Part shown: in pieces, positions 5,330-11,919 of the stretch | How positions within the stretch are numbered: the first letter of the stretch is position 1 | Layout: each line of letters starts with the position of its first letter | Assembly: GCA_965653495.1 (NCBI GenBank) | Contig: CBFHAJ010000045.1 | Coordinates: forward strand, 1 to 23,175 | Length of the DNA: 23,175 nt | Source: AG41 sp965653495 | Lineage (GTDB): Bacteria > Gemmatimonadota > Gemmatimonadetes > Gemmatimonadales > GWC2-71-9 | Reading direction: 5' to 3' | Made by a program: the position numbers and the translations under genes | The notes under the pieces: generated by a model | What the model saw: only the letters and a program-made list of their open reading frames with translations | The model's database searches: none | What the model was told of the DNA's origin: nothing

Positions 5330-7030
5330 ATGAAACGCATGGCCGTCGTGTTGCTCGGCGCGGTGGTGATGGTCGCCGCCTGCCGGGATGAGAGCACGCT
5401 CACGAAGCCGGTTCGCCCGGAGTTTGCGCTCTCGGATGGTTCGAACGGCGGGAATCCGCACTTCTTTTTTCTCCCACCGCTTGTGAGCCAGCCAATCTTC
5501 AGCGGCAACTTCAATGCGCAGTTGACGCCGGTGGTGTCCATTTGCCAGCTCAACGTTCAGACACAGACCTGCGCAGCTCCCAGCTTTAGCCCTGGCGCCG
5601 TCCAGCTGAACGGATCCACTCAGCAATACCAGGTGAACTGGAATACGGACCCGTCGACTCTGGTTCCAGGACTGATCTATCGCCTGACGGTACTGGTTGC
5701 CGGACAGTCACTCGGGTTCGCGGATGTCGAGCCGGTGAGCAGCGGGAGTCAACTCAAAAACCTCAGGACCGGCGACGTGTTCGGGCTGCTGGACGGTCGC
5801 ACGCTGCCGCTCAAGTTCCGGATCGAGCTCGGCGCGTTCGGGACGAACTGCCGGAGCGATTGCGCCGAAGCGAGCGTGACGAATGACGGCGCCACGGTGG
5901 TGACCAACACGGGCTTCGCGGGCGTGCAGCTTCCCCAGGGTTGGTTGGCAAGCCCGAGTCAAGTGATCGTGACCATCGAGCGCGTGACCAACATCGGCGA
6001 TGCGACGATCAACGACGCTGGCTCCCCGCGCTGCATTCCGCTCTCCGCCGCCGTCGCTCCGGGACAGTTTGAAGGGTGCTACCGATTCACCACGTTGCCC
6101 ACGGCGACCTTTGCGAAGTTCGTCACGGTCGGCATTTGCATCCCCGTCCTGAGCCTCTCACACACCGATCTCGATGCGATCCAACTCTACAGTGTCGAGG
6201 AGCCAGTGCCGGTTGAGGGGGAACCCGTGATCCGGGCATTGCCGAACGCGCCCGCTCGGTTCGTATCGTGCGGGGGCTTCACTCCGACGGCGCTGCCCAC
6301 GGGCTTCCTGCGCAGCCTGCCGAGCGGGCTGCTGCAGCAGCTCGCGCGATTGGTCTCGCCCACCCAAGCGTATGCGGCCCACCTCGGTGTCGGCGGGTCG
6401 ACGTGCTGTTTCAGCCGCATCGGCTGGGTGCTGCCCGCGAGCACGCCGATCAACTTCGACGTCGATCCAACCAGTGCTCCCATTGAGGCTGGAACCGCCG
6501 TCAACACGGTGTACTCGAATGTGGGAGTGATCAACGACGCGACTGTGGGAGTGACGTTTAGCCGGACAAGTTCAAGTGGCCTTTGCGAAGGCTCGAACGT
6601 GTACGCCAACGACAACAGCCCGCTGTCCGGCGGAGGGTTCGGGTTCAACTCCGGAAACAATGTCGTGACGGTTTGTCCGGAGGGGACGGCTTCCGACTTC
6701 AGTGAGAACTCGGGTGGGCGCATCGTGGCGACGTTCACCGGGACCGTTACTCAAGCGTGTATTCAGGTCTATGTCACGGGCTTCCAACCAGGAAGTCAGC
6801 CCGGTGCCACAGGTTTCTTGGAAGCGTTCGATGCCAATAACGTCTCGCTGGGGAAGACCACGTCGGACCCGAACGCGTTTGGGCAGAATCTCTGCGTGAA
6901 CGCCACCACGACCGCCTCAATCGCATCGGTGCAGTTCGCGGGCTCGGCAAGCGGCTTTGCGATGTTCGACGATATGACTGTGAGGTTCGCGCAGGCTCCG
7001 CCACCGGTCCTGCCTTCCGTCATCGAGTGA
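5330..7030 (+). CDS. Large secreted lipoprotein of unknown function
   Basis: The 566-residue product starts with a lipoprotein signal peptide, MKRMAVVLLGAVVMVAAC, with Cys18 as the lipidation site. The mature protein is Gly/Ser/Thr/Val-rich and beta-strand-like throughout. A middle segment (about 180-340) carries several Cys residues that could form disulfides. The last roughly 110 residues (IVATFTGTV, LEAFDANNVSLG, IASVQFAG, FAMFDDMTV) resemble the jelly-roll domain often seen in secreted PEP-CTERM-type proteins, although no sorting tail is present. The start is secure: GGAGGAG at 5320-5326 precedes the ATG by 3 nt, and the lipobox is at the right place. It lies alone between a sigma54-type promoter and a strong terminator, so it is monocistronic. 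I do not recognise a named family; a cell-surface role is the most that can be said. Confidence 0.85.
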   Translation: MKRMAVVLLGAVVMVAACRDESTLTKPVRPEFALSDGSNGGNPHFFFLPPLVSQPIFSGNFNAQLTPVVSICQLNVQTQTCAAPSFSPGAVQLNGSTQQYQVNWNTDPSTLVPGLIYRLTVLVAGQSLGFADVEPVSSGSQLKNLRTGDVFGLLDGRTLPLKFRIELGAFGTNCRSDCAEASVTNDGATVVTNTGFAGVQLPQGWLASPSQVIVTIERVTNIGDATINDAGSPRCIPLSAAVAPGQFEGCYRFTTLPTATFAKFVTVGICIPVLSLSHTDLDAIQLYSVEEPVPVEGEPVIRALPNAPARFVSCGGFTPTALPTGFLRSLPSGLLQQLARLVSPTQAYAAHLGVGGSTCCFSRIGWVLPASTPINFDVDPTSAPIEAGTAVNTVYSNVGVINDATVGVTFSRTSSSGLCEGSNVYANDNSPLSGGGFGFNSGNNVVTVCPEGTASDFSENSGGRIVATFTGTVTQACIQVYVTGFQPGSQPGATGFLEAFDANNVSLGKTTSDPNAFGQNLCVNATTTASIASVQFAGSASGFAMFDDMTVRFAQAPPPVLPSVIE

Positions 7031-7037
7031 ATTGGCC

Positions 7038-7070
7038 AAGGGCGGCTCTCCCAGAGCCGCCCTTCTCGTT
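7038..7070 (+). terminator. Rho-independent terminator after the lipoprotein gene
   Basis: AAGGGCGGCTCT (7038-7049) pairs perfectly with AGAGCCGCCCTT (7053-7064) across a 3-nt loop. The following T-rich stretch (TTCTCGTTT) is imperfect. It begins 8 nt after the stop codon. Confidence 0.85.
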
Positions 7071-7091
7071 TACGGCCTTCCGCGCGACGGC

Positions 7092-7097
7092 TAGCTT
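7092..7097 (+). promoter_or_regulatory. -10-like box immediately before tyrA
   Basis: TAGCTT ends 6 nt before the GTG start of tyrA, so transcription would begin at or next to the start codon. No Shine-Dalgarno is present between them. A -35 match is not evident. Confidence 0.3.
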
Positions 7098-7103
7098 CCA
7101 TCC

Positions 7104-7946
7104 GTGCGCCCCCACACCCTCGGCATCATCGGCCTCGGCGCGATCGGCGGGTCGCTCGCGCTCCAGGCCAAGCGCGCCGGGATCGCCCGCGTGCACGGCT
7201 GGTCGCCCGAGCCCGCCGAGCGCGCCACCGCCGCGCGTCAGGGCGCCATCGACGACGCGCCCGCGCACCCCGTCGACGTGGCACGCACCGCCGATCTGCT
7301 GGTGCTGGCCGCGCCCCCCGCCGCCAACATGGACCTGCTCGAGAACCTGCGCGGGGACCTGCGCCCCGAGGCGATCGTCACCGACGTGGGGTCCGTCAAG
7401 CGGGCCATCGTCGCCCGCGCGGAGGCCCTGGGGCTGGGCCGACGGTTTGCCGGGGGACACCCGCTCGCCGGGAGCCACGCGCACGGGTTCGCGGCCGCCC
7501 GGCCTGAGCTGTTCCGCAACGTGGTGGTCTACGTGACACCGGCGCGCGACGGCGATGGCGCGGCGCGCGAGGTCGCGCACTTCTGGGAGAGCGCGCTCGA
7601 GGCGCATCCCGTGGTGATCGACGCCGCGCAGCACGACCGCCAGCTCGCCCTCACCAGTCACGTGCCCCAGGTGGTGGCCTCGCTGCTCGCCAACTTCCTC
7701 GCCGACGCGGCTCCGCCCGGCGCCACGCTGGGCCCCGGCGCACGCGACACGACGCGCCTGGCCGCTAGCGAGCCGAGGCTGTGGTCCGAAATCCTGCTGA
7801 TGAACCGTGACGAAGTGCTGCCGGCGTTGCGGGCGCTCGAGGAGCCCCTGGGCGAGCTCGAGCGCGCACTCGAGACGGGTGACGCCGCCGCGCTGTCCCG
7901 CTGGCTCGGGCGCGCTGCCGAGTGGCGCCGCAAGGCGGCACCGTGA
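7104..7946 (+). CDS. tyrA: Prephenate dehydrogenase
   Basis: This 280-residue monofunctional TyrA carries out the NAD(P)+-dependent oxidative decarboxylation of prephenate to 4-hydroxyphenylpyruvate in tyrosine synthesis (arogenate is an alternative substrate in some members). The N-terminal Rossmann fold shows IIGLGAIGGS at 8-17, followed by VLAAPP and TDVGSVK. The conserved GGHPLAGSHAHG block lies at about 117-128 and includes the catalytic His region. The C-terminal half is the helical dimerisation domain. No chorismate mutase or ACT domain is fused. The GTG at 7104 gives the normal short N-terminus. It follows a terminator, so a new transcript starts here, and its last codon overlaps the aroA start in a GTGA junction, so the two aromatic-pathway enzymes are translationally coupled. 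Confidence 0.93.
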   Translation: MRPHTLGIIGLGAIGGSLALQAKRAGIARVHGWSPEPAERATAARQGAIDDAPAHPVDVARTADLLVLAAPPAANMDLLENLRGDLRPEAIVTDVGSVKRAIVARAEALGLGRRFAGGHPLAGSHAHGFAAARPELFRNVVVYVTPARDGDGAAREVAHFWESALEAHPVVIDAAQHDRQLALTSHVPQVVASLLANFLADAAPPGATLGPGARDTTRLAASEPRLWSEILLMNRDEVLPALRALEEPLGELERALETGDAAALSRWLGRAAEWRRKAAP

Positions 7947-9217
7947 AGGTGAGCGGCGTGGTCCGCCCGCCGGGCGACAAGAGCATCTCCCATCGCGCCC
8001 TGATGTTCGCCGCGCTGGCGCGGGAGGGAAGGGGCCGCAGCGAGCTAGAGGGGTTGCTCACCGGCGCCGACGTGAAGAGCACGGCGCGAGTGCTGCGACA
8101 GCTCGGCGCGCGGATCTCCACCATCCGCGAAGGCAGCTCGGTGAGCGTGCACGCGGCTCGGTTCGTCGGTCCCCGGTCCCGGCTGCACTGCGGCAACTCC
8201 GGCACTACGGCGCGTCTCATGCTCGGCCTTCTCGCGGGGCAACGCTTCGCGGCCACCCTCACCGGCGATGCCTCGCTACGGAAGCGACCGATGCGCCGGG
8301 TGACGGAGCCGCTGCGATCGATGGGTGCGGAGATCACGGAGCAGCACGGCGAGCTGCTGCCGCTCACGATTCGTGGAGGCCGGCTGCGGCCGCTGACCTA
8401 TTCCACCCCGGTGGCCAGCGCGCAGGTGAAGAGCGCGCTGCTGCTCGCCGCCGTCACCGGCAACGTCGCGGTGACGATCCGCGAGCCGTACCTGTCGCGC
8501 GACCATACGGAGCGCCTGCTGGTGCACCTGGGACTCCCGCTCCACCTGCGCGACGGGGCGATCGTGTACGCGCCGGCCGACCGTCGTGGCCTTGTGCCGT
8601 CCTTCCAGCTGGCGGTGCCGGGCGACGCCTCGTCGGCCGCGTTCCTCGTCGCCGCCGCGGTGCTCGCCGAAGGCGGCGAGCTCGCGATCGAGAATGTGGG
8701 CGTCAACCCGACGCGCACCGGATTCCTCATTGCGCTCGCGCGCATGGGCGCGCTGGTGGAGCGGGTGAATCTGCGAGACGCGTGCGGCGAACCGGTCGCG
8801 GACCTCGTGGCGCGGCCAGCGGCGCTGCGCGGCACCGAAGTGACCGCCGCGGAAGTGCCTACGCTGGTGGACGAGGTGCCAGTGCTCGCGGTGCTGGCGA
8901 GCCGCGCCGCAGGGGAGACGGTGTTTCGCGAGGTCGGTGAGCTGCGCGTCAAGGAGAGCAACCGCCTGGAGCTGATCGCGGCCAACCTGCGTGCTGTGGG
9001 GGTCGAGGCGGAGGCGCGCGGCAACGATCTGTTCGTGTGTGGCACCACCCGCCCGCCGCGCGGTCGCGTCGACACCGCCCGTGACCACCGTCTGGCGATG
9101 GCCTTTGCCGTCCTCGGCACCATACCGGGGGCTGACGTTCAGCTGTCGGAGCGCGCCTCGGTCGCGATCAGCTATCCGCATTTCTTTGCCGACCTGCGGA
9201 AGATCCGTGCGAGGTGA
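7943..9217 (+). CDS. aroA: 3-phosphoshikimate 1-carboxyvinyltransferase (EPSP synthase)
   Basis: This 424-residue enzyme of the shikimate pathway joins phosphoenolpyruvate and shikimate 3-phosphate to EPSP. It shows PPGDKSISHRAL near the N-terminus (catalytic Lys13), GNSGTTARLMLG at about 84-95, the RPMRRV phosphate-binding region, PGDASSAAFLVAAAV in the second half, and LRVKESNRL at about 333. The length is typical. I choose the GTG at 7943 because it overlaps the tyrA stop as GTGA and gives MKVSG just before the PGDKS motif; a GTG at 7922 would add seven residues and is possible. Translation is coupled to tyrA. The cmk gene follows after 45 nt that consist largely of a short tandem repeat. 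Confidence 0.95.
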   Translation: MKVSGVVRPPGDKSISHRALMFAALAREGRGRSELEGLLTGADVKSTARVLRQLGARISTIREGSSVSVHAARFVGPRSRLHCGNSGTTARLMLGLLAGQRFAATLTGDASLRKRPMRRVTEPLRSMGAEITEQHGELLPLTIRGGRLRPLTYSTPVASAQVKSALLLAAVTGNVAVTIREPYLSRDHTERLLVHLGLPLHLRDGAIVYAPADRRGLVPSFQLAVPGDASSAAFLVAAAVLAEGGELAIENVGVNPTRTGFLIALARMGALVERVNLRDACGEPVADLVARPAALRGTEVTAAEVPTLVDEVPVLAVLASRAAGETVFREVGELRVKESNRLELIAANLRAVGVEAEARGNDLFVCGTTRPPRGRVDTARDHRLAMAFAVLGTIPGADVQLSERASVAISYPHFFADLRKIRAR

Positions 9218-9230
9218 CCGACGCCGGGCG

Positions 9231-9265
9231 GAACGGGGAACGTGTAACGTGGAACGTGGAACGTG
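9231..9265 (+). repeat. 7-nt tandem repeat supplying the cmk start codon
   Basis: Five consecutive 7-nt units (GAACGGG, GAACGTG, TAACGTG, GAACGTG, GAACGTG) fill the space between aroA and cmk. The GTG of the last unit (9263-9265) is the only suitable start codon for cmk, and each GTG recurs 7 nt apart, hence in a different frame. Confidence 0.9.
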
Positions 9266-10009
9266 ACTCTCCGGGTCGTCGCCATCGACGGGCCGGCAGC
9301 TTCAGGCAAGAGCTCCACGGCTGGAGCCGTCGCCCGCCAGCTCGGCTGGGCGCACCTCGACTCGGGAGCGCTGTACCGCGCCATCACGCTGGCGGCGCTG
9401 GACAGCCTGGAGCCGGGCGGTGAAGGACGGGGGAGGGCGGTGGAGGGCGGTGGAGGTTGGGCCGCTCAGCGGATCGTGGCGCTGGCGGAAGACCTGCCGG
9501 TGCGGTTGGTGCTCGTGAACGACGTGTTTCGCCCCGAGGTCGCGGGCGTCGACGTCGAGGAGGCGATTCGGTCGGAGCGCGTGACCCGGCGCGTGTCGGA
9601 ACTCGCGGCGATCCGCGAAGTGCGGCATTGGGTGAACGTGCAACAGCGGGAAGCGGTGGCCGGCATCCGCCGCGGCGTAGTGGTGGACGGCCGGGACATC
9701 GGCACGGTGGTGTTCCCCGACGCCCCGCTCAAGGTCTTCCTGACGGCGAGCCCGGAGGAGCGGGCGCGACGCCGGCTGGCACAGCGCGCCAGTCAGGGGG
9801 GAGGGAAGCGGGTGGCCACCCAGATCGACCCGGCCGAGCTGGCCCGGGAGGCGGCGGCGCTGGCGGCCCGGGACCACGCCGATTCCACGCGACCCGTGGC
9901 GCCGCTGCGGGCGGCCGCCGACGCGATCAAACTCGACACCACCAATCTGTCGCTCGAGCAGCAGGCCGAGCGCGTCGTGGCGCTGGCGCGCGAACGGCGC
10001 CTCGGCTAG
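9263..10009 (+). CDS. cmk: Cytidylate kinase
   Basis: This 248-residue enzyme phosphorylates CMP and dCMP with ATP. The P-loop GPAASGKS is at 10-17, DSGALYRAIT (nucleotide-binding region) follows, the conserved VDGRDIGTVVFPDAPLKVFL block is near 142, and ARDHADSTRPVAPLRAA matches the C-terminal RD/R-containing lid region. The length is slightly above the family's usual 220-230 because residues about 52-67 (EPGGEGRGRAVEGGGG) form a Gly-rich insertion encoded by a 10-nt tandem repeat. The GTG start lies in the last unit of a 7-nt repeat and has no Shine-Dalgarno; it is the only start that leaves a normal MTLRVVAIDGP N-terminus. It is probably co-transcribed with tyrA-aroA. The usual genome neighbour rpsA follows. 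Confidence 0.95.
   Translation: MTLRVVAIDGPAASGKSSTAGAVARQLGWAHLDSGALYRAITLAALDSLEPGGEGRGRAVEGGGGWAAQRIVALAEDLPVRLVLVNDVFRPEVAGVDVEEAIRSERVTRRVSELAAIREVRHWVNVQQREAVAGIRRGVVVDGRDIGTVVFPDAPLKVFLTASPEERARRRLAQRASQGGGKRVATQIDPAELAREAAALAARDHADSTRPVAPLRAAADAIKLDTTNLSLEQQAERVVALARERRLG
9432..9456 (+). repeat. 10-nt tandem repeat inside cmk
   Basis: Two and a half copies of GGAGGGCGGT lie at 9432-9441, 9442-9451 and 9452-9456. They encode part of a Gly-rich insertion after the NMP-binding segment of cytidylate kinase. The unit length is not a multiple of three, so gain or loss of one copy would shift the frame. Confidence 0.85.
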
Positions 10010-10031
10010 AATTCATGGCTTCGCGTTTCCC

Positions 10032-10054
10032 GACCCCGGCGCAGGTCCGGGGTC
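10032..10054 (+). promoter_or_regulatory. Stem-loop in the rpsA leader
   Basis: GACCCCGG (10032-10039) and CCGGGGTC (10047-10054) form a perfect 8-bp stem with a 7-nt loop, 36 nt before the rpsA start. No T tract follows, so it is not a standard terminator. A TAGAAT hexamer at 10007-10012, overlapping the cmk stop, could be the -10 box of an rpsA promoter, which would place the stem-loop in the 5' leader. A role in S1 autoregulation is only a guess. Confidence 0.4.
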
Positions 10055-10090
10055 CGAGCGTCCAAACCCATAACCGAACCGGTGTAAGGA

Positions 10091-11800
10091 ATGCTGGTAG
10101 ATACGGAAAACCCGCCCGAGTCGAAGCCCGACACTCCCTCCCCCCCTCACTCTCATCTGCGCGTCCGGTCCGACCTCCACGAGGAGTATTCGCCGGACGA
10201 AATCGCCAAGATGACCGAGCTGTACGAGGGCACGCTCTCCAATATCGAGGAGGGCGAAATCGTGAAGTCCAAGGTGCTGCGCGTGACGGACACGGCGGTC
10301 ATTCTCGACGTCGGGTTCAAGTCCGAGGGCGCCGTGCCGATCGACGAGTTCAAGGACCCGAAGTCGCTCAAGGAAGGGGACGAAATCGAGGTCTTCCTCG
10401 AGCACCTGGAGGACCAGGAGGGAGCGGTCGTCCTCTCCAAGAAAAAGGCCGACTTCATGCGGGTGTGGGAGCGGATCCGCGAGGCCTACGAGAAGGACGA
10501 GCCGGTGAGCGGCGCGCTGGTAAAGAAGATCAAGGGCGGCGTGGTCGTGGACCTCATGGGCGTGGACGCGTTCCTGCCGGGGAGCCAGATCGCGCTGCGC
10601 CGGGTGCCCAATATCGACGAGCTGTTGGGACAGAGCTTCGAGTTCAAGATCATCAAGCTCAACAAGCGGCGCCGCAACATCGTGGTGAGCCGGCGCGTGC
10701 TGCTCGAGGCCGAACGTAAAACCAAGCGCGACGTCCTGATGAAAGAGCTGCAGGTCGGCCAGGTACGCAAAGGCATCGTCAAGAACATCACCGATTTCGG
10801 CGCGTTCATCGATCTGGGCGGCGTGGATGGCCTGCTGCACATCACCGACATGAGCTACGGCCGCGTGTCGCATCCGTCGGAGATGGTGCGCATCAGCCAG
10901 GAGGTGGAGGTCAAGGTGCTCGACATCGACTGGGAGCGTGAGCGTATCAGCCTGGGCCTGAAGCAGCTGCAGCCCTACCCGTGGAAGAACGTGGCGGCGA
11001 AGTACCCCGTCGGCACGCGGGTGCAGGGGAAGGTCGTCTCGATCACCAATTACGGCGCGTTCGTGGAGCTGGAGCCCGGCATCGAGGGTCTGGTGCACAT
11101 CTCCGAGATGAGCTGGACCCGGAACGTGCGCCATCCCTCCAAGATCGTGTCGATCGGCGAGACGATCGAGGCCGTCGTGCTGAAGGTCGACGAGACCGAG
11201 GAGAAGGTCTCGCTGGGCATGAAGCAGACGGAAGAAGATCCCTGGATGGCGCTGCCCCAGAAGTATCCAGTCGGCATGCGCATCAAGGGCAAGGTGCGCA
11301 ACCTCACGTCGTTCGGCGCCTTCGTCGAGATCGAGCCGGGCATCGACGGGCTGATCCACATCTCCGACATGTCGTGGACCAAGCGGGTGCAGCATCCGTC
11401 CGAGGTCGTGAAGAAGGGCGACGAGGTCGAGGTCCTGATCCTCAACGTCGACGCCGAGAACAAGCGGATCTCGCTCGGTCTCAAGCAGGCGCAGGAAGAT
11501 CCCTGGCTGCGCATCGGCGAGACGTATCCGGTCGGCACGGAGCTGCGCGGGCGGGTCCTGCGACTGATGGACAAGGGCGTGGTCGTCGACCTGGGCAGCG
11601 ATATCGAGGGATTCGTTCCGATGTCGCAGCTCGGCATCGCGGACATCCAGAATCCCGCCGACGCGGTCAAGGAAGGCCAGGCCGTCGAGCTCAAGGTGCT
11701 GGAGGTCGATCCGATCCATCATCGGATCGTGCTGGCGGCGACGGGCTGGCCCAAAGATGACGGGAACCAGGAACCAGCGAAGCAGGAGCCGCAAGCATAG
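10091..11800 (+). CDS. rpsA: 30S ribosomal protein S1
   Basis: This 569-residue protein holds six S1 RNA-binding domains, starting near residues 55, 138, 222, 306, 394 and 481. Domains 3-5 are the most canonical (ITDFGAFIDL, ITNYGAFVEL, LTSFGAFVEI, each followed by GLxHIS and then KxISLGLKQ-type ends). It binds mRNA on the 30S subunit and helps initiate translation of structured or leaderless-poor messages. An in-frame TAA at 10085-10087 excludes any start upstream of the ATG at 10091. The Shine-Dalgarno-like AAGGA directly touches the ATG, which is unusually close; an ATG at 10211 would remove the poorly conserved N-terminal 40 residues and cannot be excluded. The TAG stop is formed by the first unit of an 8-nt repeat. 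Confidence 0.96.
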   Translation: MLVDTENPPESKPDTPSPPHSHLRVRSDLHEEYSPDEIAKMTELYEGTLSNIEEGEIVKSKVLRVTDTAVILDVGFKSEGAVPIDEFKDPKSLKEGDEIEVFLEHLEDQEGAVVLSKKKADFMRVWERIREAYEKDEPVSGALVKKIKGGVVVDLMGVDAFLPGSQIALRRVPNIDELLGQSFEFKIIKLNKRRRNIVVSRRVLLEAERKTKRDVLMKELQVGQVRKGIVKNITDFGAFIDLGGVDGLLHITDMSYGRVSHPSEMVRISQEVEVKVLDIDWERERISLGLKQLQPYPWKNVAAKYPVGTRVQGKVVSITNYGAFVELEPGIEGLVHISEMSWTRNVRHPSKIVSIGETIEAVVLKVDETEEKVSLGMKQTEEDPWMALPQKYPVGMRIKGKVRNLTSFGAFVEIEPGIDGLIHISDMSWTKRVQHPSEVVKKGDEVEVLILNVDAENKRISLGLKQAQEDPWLRIGETYPVGTELRGRVLRLMDKGVVVDLGSDIEGFVPMSQLGIADIQNPADAVKEGQAVELKVLEVDPIHHRIVLAATGWPKDDGNQEPAKQEPQA

Positions 11801-11907
11801 ACGGATAGACGGGTAGACGGGTAGCGGTTGCTAGGTCCAAGGGGTCAGGGGATTACCTGGCCCCTTTTTCCTACCCACCGCTATCCGTCTACCCGTCTAT
11901 CCGTCTA
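11798..11907. repeat. 30-bp inverted repeat made of 8-nt tandem units, enclosing a terminator
   Basis: The left arm at 11798-11827 is TAGACGGA, TAGACGGG, TAGACGGG, TAGCGG. The right arm at 11878-11907 is its reverse complement apart from one base (11821), which would be a G-U pair in RNA. The 50-nt centre carries a second, perfect terminator hairpin. The first unit provides the TAG stop of rpsA, and the outer end of the right arm supplies part of a -10-like TAGATT before the next gene. It looks like a short repeat array duplicated in inverted orientation, or a non-autonomous palindromic element. Confidence 0.9.
11839..11869 (+). terminator. Rho-independent terminator after rpsA
   Basis: AAGGGGTCAGG (11839-11849) pairs with CCTGGCCCCTT (11856-11866) with one G-U pair and a 6-nt loop, followed by a T5 run (11865-11869). 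It sits at the centre of the larger inverted repeat. Confidence 0.92.
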
Positions 11908-11911
11908 GATT
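11906..11911 (+). promoter_or_regulatory. -10-like box just before the carboxyltransferase gene
   Basis: TAGATT ends 8 nt before the ATG at 11920, and no Shine-Dalgarno lies between. It would give a leaderless or nearly leaderless mRNA for the carboxylase operon. A clear -35 is not seen; the region upstream is the repeat arm. Confidence 0.35.
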
Positions 11912-11919
11912 TTGCCCCC

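Noticed and set aside
10013..11794. 593-residue reverse-strand frame with internal repeats
   Set aside because: The repeats mirror the six S1 domains of rpsA on the other strand.
11798..11907. Possible CRISPR array
   Set aside because: Units are 8 nt and contiguous, with no spacers; the second half is an inverted copy.
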